In this document: positions 1 to 12,022 of the stretch, one piece after another
Numbering within the stretch: position 1 is the stretch's first letter
Layout: each line of letters begins with the position of its first letter
NCBI GenBank assembly: GCA_008638375.1
Contig: CM018050.1
Span: 32,591,220 to 32,655,219, forward strand
Direction: 5' to 3'
DNA: 64,000 nt
From: Nyssa sinensis
Lineage: Eukaryota > Streptophyta > Magnoliopsida > Cornales > Nyssaceae
Notes under the pieces: generated by a model
Seen by the model: only the letters and a program-made list of their open reading frames with translations
Told to the model about the DNA's origin: nothing
Database searches by the model: none
Made by a program: the position numbers and the translations under genes

Positions 1-790
1 AACATGTTGCTCATGATAAATATGAAACATGAATCCTAACACTTCCAACTTCTCTCTAAAAGGTAAGGTGGTCCTACCTATTTGTGAATGCACAATCTAA
101 ATTGCAATCAGCAGCAAATCAAATGCTCGATTCCGCATGAAGAAAATTTCGGTAGCATCTCCCCATAGTTCTCCAAGTACATGAGATAGACGTTACCATG
201 CCTAAATATGTATTCAGAGAACAATAGGAGACCATGCTAAAATTTTCTCATAGTGGAATATTCAAGCATATGCGCTATTGATTGCAATGCAGATTTATGC
301 ATATATACACAAGTCTATAAAATTTATTTGTACACAAGTTAAAGCCAAAATTTTGTTTGACTCCAACAGTCTATATTAACAAAAAATTAAAATAAAGTCA
401 CCACAATTAAAAATATATAATCACTTGTATTGTAAAAATTAAACTAACACCAAGGGAGTCGACAAACTTGTATTGGAAAAAATCTTTATTAAAGAAAAAA
501 AAAAGGAAACGAAAAGGTAAACAAAAATTTCTCTCATATTCTTTCTTACATAAATATATATATATATATATATATAATTAATTAACTAACTTGAAAAGTA
601 TAATAATGCAACATGATACACACAAATTTTAACATTTTTCAGAACATCAATCAAATTGAAGCTTACTGTAATTTAGTTTCCACAAACCCACCCAGTCTTA
701 AGATTCTCAAAAACATAATTGATAAATCCAAAAATTTCTAGCCCTAGAATTCAAAATTCTTCATCTCAAAATGAAACATATGTATGTAAA

Positions 791-823
<33 letters not shown>

Positions 824-979
824 GTATGTAATTGAGAATAAGGCTTATGGAAAGGGGGAGAGAGAGAGAGAGAGTTATCGTTGTCCCCAGATAGGCCATT
901 TGCTGTCACCGAAACCGTGGTTGCGATTGGGGAGTGAGAGTGACAGAGAGTGAGAAAAATTAGGGAAATAAAGAAAAGA
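1..979. other. AT-rich DNA without a recognisable gene
   Basis: The stretch is AT-rich, with a TA microsatellite near 557-576, a GT/TA tract near 795-825 and a short GA run near 860-875. The only open frames are short and run through these microsatellites. Part of it may be the interior of the CACTA-type element whose end lies at 1322, but I found no second CACTA terminus upstream. Confidence 0.5.
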
Positions 980-1322
980 AGAAACTAAAATGAGGGGCTT
1001 TTTAGCGACGCACATCGAGCGTTGCTAATAAGTCATTGTGCGTTGCTAAAAATACCCTAAAACGATGTCGTTCTACTAATTAGACTATTAGCAACACCCA
1101 CATGTGCGTTGCTAATAATAATAACTTTTAGCAATGTGTGTGTGTCGCTAATAATTCCTTTTCCGTCTCCAAAAGACGTGAGCCCATTTTTTCGGGCGAG
1201 AACTTGTTTTTTCCTGCTTTTTAATGATGTAAGTAGTGGGTGTCACTAATAGTGCCTTTTAGCGATGCTTTATTGAGCATCGCTAATAATGTGTGTCACT
1301 AAAAATATATATTTTTATAGTG
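980..1322 (-). mobile_element. Terminal and subterminal region of a CACTA (En/Spm-like) DNA transposon
   Basis: Read on the minus strand, the segment begins at 1322 with CACTATAAAAATATAT, a typical CACTA terminus. It continues with many degenerate copies of a subterminal motif resembling TTAGCGATGC/GCATCGCTAA in both orientations (for example near 998-1030, 1085-1115, 1125-1150 and 1255-1290). In this superfamily such arrays bind the transposase. No transposase frame is visible, and the opposite end is missing from the window or decayed, so this is a non-autonomous or truncated copy. The CACTA superfamily makes 3-bp target duplications, but with one end missing this cannot be checked. Confidence 0.7.
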
Positions 1323-3154
1323 AATTAGGTTACGTGAATAGTGTATTTTATGATTTTTTGACATTTCAGATTCAACTATAATGTTTGTTTAAGCTAATTA
1401 TGTTTCAAAAAATATGACAACACATTTCAATAAAATACAAAATAACCTTATACTTAATATAGTTATGAAATAAGTAATAAAATTTTGAAAACATATATTT
1501 TAAGGTTTTTGATACCTCTGAACTTAAAAATGAAGTTCGTTTTCATGAATTAAAATTTGAAAATTTATTTTTATTTTTCAATATTTTAAGTATGATTTTA
1601 AGCCCGTTTGTTTAACAAGTCAATGTTAAATCTTATTTAGGAAAAAGAGAATGACATAATATGCCACTAAATTTTCACACATAACATCTGGTCATGGATT
1701 AACTCTCATGGAAATTTAATAAATCTGAAAATGTGTGTAGGATGCCAAATTAATGAAAAAGAAAACACAGTTCCTACTAACCAAGGTGAGTAATTCTAGA
1801 TCTCTAAAGTGGAGACATTTTACAACTATTTTCCATACAGTAAGAATGTTATTTCTGCTATGCAAAAAGACTATATTTTGCTATGAAAATATGATTTGCA
1901 AGGACATTTACTGACTTTTTTCAGAAAGTACTCATGGATAAAGATGTTTGAAAAGTTATGTTTTCACATACATGCCATTATACAAAGCCTTGATGGGGGC
2001 CACGTGCCAGCTCTGAAGAAATTTTTAGATGGGGGAGCCATGTTGATAGACTGATAAGTAGGTTAGAGATCTCTTTTATTGTCACAATGGGTGACGAGGA
2101 CATGTGTTGATCTTTTGTTCAGAATCCGAGTCGATGCGAGTTCTTTTGTTATGATATATTGTTCGTATTAATGAGCATGTATGCTATGAAATAATATGAG
2201 ATATGATGCTATGATTTCGATACATGATATGCAAGCTCTGATTAAAGCATATTTAAAGCTTCTCAAGGTACGTTATAATACTGATACACAAGTTATATTC
2301 AAAGTATGATGAAAGCTTTTTAAAGCAAGTGTTTCTAATCTTTTCAAATATTTTACTGAACTAATTATGTTATAAAAAAATATATGTTTATTATCTACAC
2401 TATCTATGGTATATGCTTGAAAAACCATGATAGTGCTCTGGCTTTAGTCACCCTATTGTCAAGCTGACGTTTGTTTTCAAACCAATTTTTTCATGTGACT
2501 AAGCAAAAAATGGCCAGGGAAGAGTGAGGAATGAAGGGAAATCTAAAATAAGTTATGATCTAAATAAATAAAAGTAGATCTATAACAATATGTAGAAATG
2601 GTCAAATGATGATCGCTTATGTTTAAGTGTGAAGAGACAATAGTTTACTTATGAACTTAAGTTATGTTTCATATAATTTGTACGCTATAGGTCTCAACAA
2701 CGCTCTATTTGAACTATGTATGACATTTATGTTATAGCAAATGCACTGATTTTACCTCTAATATAATTATTACTCTAGATTTACATGTATAAATAATGAA
2801 AAAAAGTATGCTATTTTAAGGTCTTTGCCGGTCATATCCTAACTCTCCATAAGGGATGGAGATTTGGGATATGACACTGATGAATTCAACAAGTTCATCT
2901 AGTGGCAAAAGGATCAATTTTGAAAAATCATTTTGTTGAATGGCTCATCAAGTTAGTCGATTATACTTTCTAATAGCATTTCGTTCAAAATTTTCAAAAA
3001 TAGACGTAGTCAATTAATTCCTCAATATAGTCGACTTCTTCTTCCATAATTAAAAGCATGATGAACAAACTGTCACTTAGTCGACGGGTTCTGAGACTTA
3101 ATTGATTTGGTTCAACAGAGATAAAATAGGCAATTTTGATACTTTTAGAGAAAT
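1323..3154. other. AT-rich intergenic DNA with possible decayed LTR remnants
   Basis: No protein-coding similarity is seen. Near 2840-2877 the sequence reads like a retrotransposon LTR terminus (ATATGACA, preceded by a short inverted CCATAAGGGATGG-like stretch). I cannot find the matching start or a target duplication. From about 2880 to 3110 several TAGTCGA-type words recur without a clear unit. I see no gene. Confidence 0.4.
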
Positions 3155-3373
3155 CAAATTATAACATCCCGACTTGATTATCGAGAATTAAGTCGCTAAT
3201 TTAAATAATAGAGACTTTAAGGGATAAAATGCAATAATAATGAAAACTAGACCCAGAAAAATAAAAGTCATAAAATAACGAAGCCAAAAGTGTTGGCCAA
3301 GGGATTTGATCCCAAGACCAAAAAGTAGGAACGACTTATGCCTAAAAAATAAGCCAATATGACTGAAGCACAT

Positions 3374-5823
3374 TGTCACGCCCCGAATTTCCCACGAACC
3401 CGGGGCGCGAGTAACGAAACAGAAAGTAAAATAAATAAAAGGACAAAAGTAATTAAATTCAATAAACATGCGTTCATCATCATCCATACATAAAGTAACA
3501 TCGAATACATTGTTCATCAGTCATTCGGGCTTAAGCCCTTACATAACAAAATATAAGTCTCATGGATCACAATTACATCACGTGCTTCGCCCTCTCGGGG
3601 CATCACTAAGTCTCATGTGGCTGGAGGATCCTCATCTGAAAATGTTGCCCACGAATGGGTCAGCACAACTGCTGGTATGATGAAATGCTAATGCCAGAAA
3701 TAAAGCTAAGGCGTGGCATGTGCAAAGTGTACATTTATTTCTAAATGACATTCAAACATCGCAGTAATATATATATGAATGGTATGCATGACACACCCAT
3801 GCACAACTCTATGCCACACCCATGTCTCATTTACGGGTACTCCCCGATGGCTCGAAGTACCAATGCAATGGCCAATTTTGGGTTTTTCACCACAGGATCT
3901 ACACCCTCATAATGCAAAGCACCACGTGCTTACCCACGCCATGTTCTCAAAGGATTCATCATATGCCAATATGCCAATGCAATCTCAATGATACATGGTT
4001 TCCACAATATAGCATGCTCGAGACAATAATATATAAATCACCTAACTGATTCCACATGCAATCATATCTCGTAAAATCAACATATACACATGTCGTGAGT
4101 CACATTCATCATTCACTAAATATTCATAAGGTACAAGTAACATGTAAGCATGTGAACAACCAATTCCAAATAAACGGTAAACACATTACAGATAAACACA
4201 TACAGCATTCAGTCATTCACAAATATTCCTAACTTAACTTCATTTCTAACACTAGCAAAACACCATACCTGATGGATTGGTATCAACCCTAGAAGATCGT
4301 GAACTATATGTAACTGAACGGGCGGATGAAAATGTAGGAGATCAGATCGCCTCCTCCTGTCCTGTCAGTGTCCCTAAAAGTAGAAATCACAACTCAGTCC
4401 ATTGTTGTTTGAATTTATGCTATTCATCAAATTTTTTTGTCTTTAAATTCATGGGTTTCTATTCTGCTAAATTGAACCCTACCATTGGTTTTAGAGCGTT
4501 TAAGAAGGTAAGTCTAGGCTTTCGTAGAACTCAATTCGGACACCGAGGTTCAAAAGGGCAAAACAGTCATTTTGCACTTTACGCGTGTTCTTACATTTCG
4601 TGACCTCTTTTCACAAATCGGACCCCACGGTTGAGTCCGGAATGTTCGAGATAATAAAATTCCACTATTTGTTTACCTAATTCGGAGTTCGTTTGACTGT
4701 GTTTCAATCTAGGGGCATTTTGGTAATTTTAAGGGTTACTACGGGTCTTTTATTTTTCGGGACCCGTCTCGTAAAACGGACCTCACCATTGGTCTCGGAA
4801 TAGTCGAGATAGTCAAAATACACTAATGACTTGTCTCATTTGGACTCCGGGATGTTTTTGAATATTTAATTAATTAAATTAATTTAATTAAATAATTAAT
4901 TAAATAATTTAATTAATAATTTAATCAGGTGGGTCAAAGTGTAATTTCTAACAGTTGGGGGGTCAATTCGTAATTTCTGAAAGTTCAGGTTTAGGGTTCA
5001 AATTCAAAAGGTTCAAATTCAAAGGTTTAAATTCTAAAAGGTTCAAATTCATTTAATTTAAAACAATGGCTGACACGTGGCAGGGGCGACCCGTACCCGC
5101 CCGAACCAGACTCGGATCCGACCCGAGAACCGACCCAACACCCCACCTTCTTCCCCGATTTTCCGGTGAAGCAGCGGTAGGGTTCCGGCGCCTTCTCCGG
5201 CGCCGGCGACCGACCTCCGGCGTGTTTTCCCCATTTTCAAAATGCCATTCCCTTCCTTTTTTCACGTAGATCACATCCCCAACCCCCATTTCCCTCAAAA
5301 CCCCCTCCATCTCCATGAAATAGAGGGTCAAACCCTCGGTCAACTCTCCGGCCACCCATTTTTCCCCCACTTTCCCCCACTGTTTTGAACCCAATTTAAT
5401 CCCATTCACTTTCTGCACTTCATAGGGTTATTTTAGGATCATTTAAGGGAAGTTTTTCACATGAAATGATGAGGTTCAACCTCCATGGCCGAGACCTGCA
5501 ACTAGGGATTTCTCCCTAGTTTCTCAACCATTCATTCTCATTCTTCTTGCAATTTAACCCCTACATTATGCTCTCTAAGACCCTATAATTCAAATCAATT
5601 AAAATGCTTAAAAAAAACTTGAAACAGAAGTGACCCACTTACAATTCTTCTTGGCCGTTTCTCTCTCTAGCCGTGCCCACTTCCACCTTTCTGGTTCCTC
5701 CTCGAGCTTCCTCTCCTTCTTCACAGTCTAGAACTCTCTCTCTCTCTCTGTTTCTCTCTTCTTTCTCTTTCTTTCCTTCTCTTTTCTTCTCACCCGAGAC
5801 ACACCCTCATTTCTCTATATATA

Positions 5824-5873
<50 letters not shown>

Positions 5874-6267
5874 TCCAAGACCAACCACTCTCTGCCCACT
5901 TCTGCACTCCCCCACTCCCTGAATCCTACTCACACACTCAACCTCACCCATACCCCTTTGAGTGTGTAACACTCAAAGCCACACACACACATAACCGGCC
6001 CACACACACATGCACACACTGTGCACTGTTATGTACATATATATATATATATACACAAATAAATACATATATATATATTCTCCAAATTTAAATATGCATA
6101 TAATATATATATACATGCACATGTAGCATACACATAATTGTACACATACAATACACACATCACATTCTTAATAATGATAATAATAATAATAATAATAATT
6201 AATTAATTAACAATTGCAAGAATAAATAATAATAATAAAAAAAAAAAAAAAATTTCATGTTATAACA
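3374..6267 (-). mobile_element. Solo LTR of a Tekay-type Ty3/gypsy element
   Basis: It starts with TGTCACGCCCCG and ends with GTTATAACA, the same termini and overall sequence as the LTR at 45012-47851 (2,894 against 2,840 bp). The perfect 5-bp duplication CACAT flanks it at 3369-3373 and 6268-6272. There is no internal sequence, which is the signature of a solo LTR made by intra-element recombination. Relative to element sense it lies on the minus strand. Internal marks include an AT-rich tract near 4865-4925, a CT microsatellite near 5825-5869 and TA/TAA tracts near 6030-6250. Open frames inside it are chance frames through low-complexity DNA. Confidence 0.93.
5825..5869. repeat. CT microsatellite inside the solo LTR
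   Basis: A run of CT dinucleotides of about 42 bp, preceded by a short TA run and C/T-rich sequence. The homologous LTR at 47400-47440 has a shorter CT run in the same place. It is therefore an ancestral LTR feature that varies in length. Confidence 0.95.
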
Positions 6268-6553
6268 CACATTGTGCTATATATTCTACCAAATATACAT
6301 GTAGACTCAAATAAGCCTTAATTTCTACACACTTAAAACTAAGATGGCAACCTATCATTAGACCCCTCCTACACCCTTATTATTTTATGTGAATATATAT
6401 ATATATATATATATAATATGATATATGAGATGATGTATATATATAATATTATTGTATAATGTTATTATATCAAAGGATAAGTGTGAGACATATGTGTGTA
6501 TATATATATATATATGTACAGATAATTTCGGCGCATATATGTGTGAGGTGTGT

Positions 6554-6585
<32 letters not shown>

Positions 6586-7585
6586 CGTACAAATGAGTCA
6601 CATATACATGGGACGTGGCTGAGTGTGGGATAAACATGTATGTGTGTGCTGTGTATTGGTGTATAGTAACCGACTAAGTTGTGTGGGTTATGTATACACA
6701 ATGCATATGTGGTTGCGTGTAGAGAAAGTGAGATAGAGAGTGAGAGGAGAAGCAAGGTTGCGGCTAAAGGAGAAAGAAGAGGAAGGAAAAAGAAAGCTAA
6801 GGCAGGTAAGACTTTGAACTCAAAGCTTTATTAAGTTTCTATAATTTAGAACTGTTATTCAAACTAGGTTTATAAAAAACTTGAGTAAAACCTCTAAATA
6901 ATCATAGGGCCAAAAAGTATACAAAAAAATGGTGAAGATAGGAAGAAACAGAGGGTGATTTGGTGGAGAAATGAAGGAATAAATTAGAGTTGCGAGTAGG
7001 GTGATAATTCATATGGTGAGGAATTTTGATGGATTAAATTGATTTGAGGATCGGGGAAGTGTTCCCCTAACTCTCAGAAGCGTGTAGGAAGAAAAATAAA
7101 GAAGAAATACTATTTAAAACCCTACAAAATAGGAAGGAATTCAGTCACTGGAAAGTCGGGCTCTCATCAGAGCCCAACTGTGAAGCCCTATTTCAAATAC
7201 TACCAAACAACAAAACAAAACTTGGAAACCATGAGTGGAATACTTATGAAAAATAGGATCAAAATCCGTTGAAAATAGGTTGGAACTCCACCGGAGATAG
7301 TCGCCAGTGCCGGAGAACATACCGGATGTGTCGCCGAAAAAGAAGCATAGTATGGGTCGGTTATTGGGTTGGAGTTGGGTCGGGCCTTGACCGAAATGAA
7401 AATAGGTTGAGAGTTTAGTAAAACGGTGCAATTTTGGGTTGATTTAAAATATAAATAGGGTGTTTGGTTATAGGGTTAAGGAATTGATTTAATGTCCCAC
7501 ACAAGGTTAGGATACCCTATCCATGTTTTAGACCCCTATCCACCGTTTGGCCTAAGAAAAATAAAAAAAAATAACGGAGTAATAG

Positions 7586-7655
7586 CTCTAGCGATTCGAG
7601 CCCTCACCCATACATAGTGAACCACACACTTTAACCACTGAGCTACTGGTTATTT
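7586..7655 (-). other. tRNA-like segment with A-box and B-box matches, antisense in the old LTR
   Basis: Read on the minus strand, 7646-7631 gives GTAGCTCAGTGGTTAA, a good match to a Pol III A box. About 30 nt downstream, 7603-7591 gives GGGCTCGAATCGC, a near B box (consensus GGTTCGANTCC). This could be the tRNA-derived head of a SINE or a tRNA relic. The flanks do not fold obviously into a cloverleaf, so I do not call a functional tRNA. Confidence 0.45.
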
Positions 7656-8574
7656 TGTGATAAATACTCGCACCATAAATAAATTTAATGAATTTAATTT
7701 GGTAAAATGGCTCAGATGTCCAAATAAAATAAAAAGATAGTGTAACCCAATAATTTTGGGCATTTCAAACCCAATAGCGGAATTCTATTTGTGAGATTAA
7801 GTACCAAAAAATTAAAACATGTAAAATGTGAAATTACCATTTTACCCTTAATGACACTCGGAGCCAATTAAATACAAAAGATAGTCTATCTTAACTATTT
7901 TGGATATTCTAGACTCAATGGTGAGGTCCGTTAAGCCTAAATAAACTCTGAAAAATATGAAACGACAAATGTGGTAATACCGATTGTGTCATGAACAATT
8001 ATTTAGCTATTAAATGAAATTAGAAAAGGAAGATGTGATCTAACTTTAAGTCTAAGGCTATAAAATAATAAGTGGCTAATAGAATTGCCTCAATTATGTT
8101 CTAATACATGGTTATGTAATTTGACTTATGATTTAAGAGCTACAGATAAAGGAAAAGGAGTTAGCATAGCTGACTAAAGCTTTGAGGTGAGTAATCCAAC
8201 ATCTTGGAACAACAGTATCTTTATATCCTATCTGAAAAATGCTAAGATGTTTTGTGAGTAACCCTGTATCCTGAATCAGTGGTATTTGATATTCTATGGT
8301 TGTTTAAATTGCTAAATTGTTTTGTGAGTAACCTTGTACTCTGAATCAATGGTTTTATCTTTTACTCGGAACATGCTTAAATGTTTTATATCTGCTCAAA
8401 TGTTTATCTGCAATTCATAATTTCATGTCTGGATTTTGAAATGGTATGTGTATACTGATTTGAAAGACAATTGTAAACCATGGCACTCTTTAAATGAGAA
8501 CAATGATTTATGTGATCCAGTTTTAGCTATGAAACCTGAAATGTACGTGCTTTGAATCCAATCATGTGTCTGTC

Positions 8575-8830
8575 CCGAGGCTTACCCATGTGGTGCTCCA
8601 ACTTTTTAAGACTTACCCACATGCTGGCATGCCCATGTGGCACTCCGAATCTTTTGAGATTTACTCACATGGTGCTCTAACTCGATTCTTGCGTCGACAC
8701 TAAACTTACCCATATGGCACTTCGACTCTTTGAGACTTACATATGTGGCGCTCCGACTCTTTTAAAACTTACCTACATGGCGCTCCGACTCTTTTGAGAC
8801 TTACCCCCACGTCGCTCTAACTCGTTGTGG
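8575..8830 (+). repeat. Degenerate tandem repeat of about 35-45 bp inside the old LTR
   Basis: Roughly six imperfect units share the words ACTTACCCACATGG, GCGCTCCGACTC and TTTTGAGAC. Unit length varies because of small indels. The array lies in the 3' half of the old LTR and has no equivalent of this length in the TR-GAG LTR. Confidence 0.75.
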
Positions 8831-9202
8831 ATTTCATGTATGTGAATCTTCGATGTGTATCATATGTGTCTGTCATCCGTTGTTTGAAATCAGATTTTAA
8901 AAGCATTATTTCATATGTATCTGTCATTTGTTATCAAGTTATTTGTACTGTAATCTGAATCATGTTTTAAGTTATCCTGATATATATATATTTATGCTAT
9001 TTGTTTGAGAAACTTGGTGCCCATGGTATTTGTGCAAAACTGTCTTGCAAAACCTATGACAAGATACAGGAATTACTCACGAGCTTAGTGAAGCTCACAT
9101 GGATTTATCCAATATATTTTAGGTAATGGACTTAGCCAGGAGGTAACAAGTCTATGAAGAATAGCCGAGGGTATGGATATAATAAATCTTTGTATCAGCA
9201 TC

Positions 9203-11002
9203 TGGAAGCGCGTCGTTAACACTCCAAAAATAAATTAACCTTACTTCTTAACACAATGAAAGAAAACAAACACAGCAGCTAGCTAAGTAAGGGTCGAACC
9301 CACAGAGAGTGTTCACAATTTATTTTCTACTTATTCTGACCAATTCTAAACTAAAATTCAATTAATAACAAAACAATAAATGGGGGGGTTTGGAATTCTA
9401 AGCAAACTAATTATAATTAAAAAACTAAATTAATAACAGAAATCAATGAATTAAAAACTTCAGTTCTTCGGTTCAATCTCACCTTCACCGTTAATGGAAC
9501 AATCAATTAATTATAACATTATTCTACCCTTCAATGAATCTAATAATCCTAGATAACAACAAGGTCTGCTACCTGAAATTTTCCTTAATTCCTTACTAAT
9601 GAAACAAACTCTCCATTAAATTCTAACCATTAGACAATTTAGAACAAGCTCTCTAAATTTAATATAATGGCAGCATTAATATCTAGGAAATTAGATTATT
9701 CTAAGTAACAATCATACAAGCTCGGACTGTTTAACTTAGGTCATGATAATCATAACAATAAACAAAAGCTTGTCCACAATCATCTATCACTATTTGCCAC
9801 AATTGATTAGGAACCATATCAATTATGTAATATACTTCCTGAATCTAGAAATTGATAATAATCTGATCAATTTAACAGGCCTTAATTAAATCAATCAAAC
9901 CAAATATAAATAAACAATTAAAACAGATTATCATGAACAGAATTCATAAAAGGGAGAAATAATGTTACTGAATTGATTCAATCATTAAACTGTAATGAAG
10001 GTTCGAAATTCCCTAGAACTAAATTAGAAAATCTAGCCTGACATACTTGAAATAAAAAAACTAATAAATTATTTGTGTTCTCTGTTTCTGTTCTGTCGCC
10101 TCTGCTTGATTGCAGCGCCGCACAATCGCCTTCACATATGCTCTCTACGCTCCCCCCTGTGTGCCGTACAAAACTTTCTTTTTATACCCCAAAACCTACT
10201 GCCCTCTTTTCTATTTCAAAACCCAGCCGCATGGGCCCCTTTCTTCCACTTTCTCTTTGCGTTCAGCCCAACCGCACAAGCCCACTGTTCTTGCTTTATT
10301 TCTTTCTTTCTTTAGTTTTTTTTCTTTTCTTCTTTGGCCTTGTTAGCTTTGACTTTTCTTTCTTTTATTTCTTTTCTTTCCGGGGCCCACTTTTGTTGCT
10401 TTATTTTCTACTCTGCCGTAAGCCAAGCCTTTGGACAGCCCACTTTTCAAAACTGATTTACTAAAATCAGCAAAGTTGTGCTAAAACTTGCGAGCTATTT
10501 TTCTACCTGAAAACGATTGAATATTGACTTGGGCTCTTCATGAAAGTTATAGCCCTTGAAGAGTAGATAATTTTGGGCTTTTAAATCACCTGATTGGGAT
10601 TTTGGAAACTCAAGTTATGTCCTATTGAAGTTGACTAGTCGGATTGGATTTGGACTGCAACAGATCAGCTTTCCAAGCATGATTTTGAAACAATGTTTGG
10701 AGGCCCAAACGAACTCAGATTTCTACAACCCAAACCTTTCTGAAAATCTCAAGATGCCTTCTAAAAACTTCATGAAGACCACTTCTTCATTCTCGAACTC
10801 TAACATCATCCAAATATCAAGTGAAGCTCCATAGGTTGAAATATCTAAAAACTGAAAATTGCACAAAATACTCCAAATCTATTCTTTTACCTTCCATGCT
10901 TCCCTAATTCAAGAAATAAATTAATTAGCTCACTAAAACAGAAAATATGTTATAAAACTAAATATAAAAGAATTAAAAATATCAAATATTATGCTCTTAT
11001 CA
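9203..11002 (-). repeat. Athila-type element, left LTR (3' LTR in element sense)
   Basis: It begins TGGAAGCGCGTCG and ends GCTCTTATCA, and aligns along its whole length with 17701-19500. The first bases differ from the right copy by several transitions (TGGAAGCGCG against TGAAAGTGCA). Open frames near 10073-10464 are also present in the other LTR. They run through C/T-rich DNA and are not genes. Confidence 0.93.
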
Positions 11003-11016
11003 AATTTTCCCACACT
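11003..11016 (-). other. Polypurine tract of the Athila-type element
   Basis: In minus sense the bases just before the 3' LTR read AGTGTGGGAAAATTT. This is a purine-rich plus-strand primer of the form common in Athila/Tat elements, and it sits directly against the LTR boundary. Confidence 0.75.
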
Positions 11017-12022
11017 TAGTTTTTTACACGTCCTCGTGTAAACAAAAACAGTGAGCAAAACAATAGGTTCATTTGAATCCATTCAACTAAAATTTCAAAG
11101 GTCTTAAGTTTAATAGCTCATCCATGAAAATTAATGCAAAGACTAGCAGGAATTTGGTTAATACTCCAACAATCAATTCGCAACAATAACCTTGTCATTT
11201 TCCACAAACAATTTCAAAATTCAAATATATACATGCAAGTACCTTTCCTATGATCAACATGAATACACAACTAAGTCCATATGGGAGAACAACTATGCAC
11301 ACTATTTCAAGACTCGAAACATAGCTTTTCCACTATTACCTTTTTTCTCTTTTTATTATTTTTTTCTTGTTAAGTGAGTGCATTTTGTGCTCCATCTCAA
11401 CCCCCTAGTGCGTGCGTTTTACGCTCCATCTCACTTTATGCATGTGTTTATGAGTGAGTGCGTTTTACGCTCCATCTCAATCCACCACATGATTTACTTT
11501 CTTTTTTTCATTCCTCTAACATAGCTCCATAATTAGAAAACAAAATGAGCAGTTAAGCAAGTTCTAAGTCTTGAAACCAATGTACATAGTTAGACACCCA
11601 TACAAATTAGCTATTAAAGCATGTATCTCATATTCAAGCACCCATGCTCATAAAAATAAAAACAAATCAATTTTCAGCAGTTCAAGCGTGGATTGTGACT
11701 TGGTCATCATTATTCATCAATTAAGTAAATATCAACCAAAAACCTACAAGTCAACATTAATTCTCACACATTCATTGGCGACCTTCTGAGTTTGAAACCC
11801 TAAATAATAATAATAATAAATAAATAAATAAATAAATAAAAACAAAGTTTGAAATCCTCTCCCCCACACTTAAACCTTACATTGTCCCCAATGTAAGATA
11901 ATGATGCAAAGAAGAAATGATAAAGAATAAAAAGAAAAAGGGAAGAAATAACAAATCTGGTTTCTTGGGTTGCCTCCCAAGTAGTGCATTTGTTTCACGT
12001 TGTTTGCCTGACAACTTGCTCC
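11017..12022 (-). other. Non-coding 3' region of the Athila-type element
   Basis: About 1 kb between the end of pol and the 3' LTR. Some Athila elements carry an envelope-like gene here, but I see no sustained frame. It contains a repeated GTGCGTTTTACGCTCCATCTCA word (two or three copies near 11370-11480) and a TAAA-type microsatellite near 11802-11840. Confidence 0.6.

Larger units (their letters stand above)
6268..9202 (+). repeat. Middle segment of the old solo LTR (no gene)
   Basis: This is the part of the old LTR lying between its two insertions. It includes (TA)n tracts near 6395-6415 and 6555-6585, a GA-rich stretch near 6720-6800, an LTR module near 7740-7950 that is the reverse complement of the one in the minus-strand elements, and a block near 9070-9130 that resembles the TR-GAG LTR (TTACTCAC followed by GAAGCTCAC). 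The 96-residue minus-strand frame at 7141-7431 has no recognisable domain and I do not treat it as a gene. Confidence 0.6.

Noticed and set aside
771..953. Short open frame on the plus strand
   Set aside because: It is built from GT/TA and GA microsatellites and has no domain or gene context.
5673..5972. Open frames on both strands in the solo LTR
   Set aside because: They consist mainly of the CT microsatellite and lie within a repeat.
7141..7431. 96-codon minus-strand frame
   Set aside because: No recognisable motif, and it lies inside the reconstructed old LTR.
7586..7655. Functional tRNA gene
   Set aside because: A and B boxes are present, but I could not form an acceptor stem or a standard anticodon arm.
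10073..10464. Ser/Phe-rich open frames, also at 18569-18954
   Set aside because: Present in both Athila-type LTRs in several frames at once, so they reflect base composition and not a gene.
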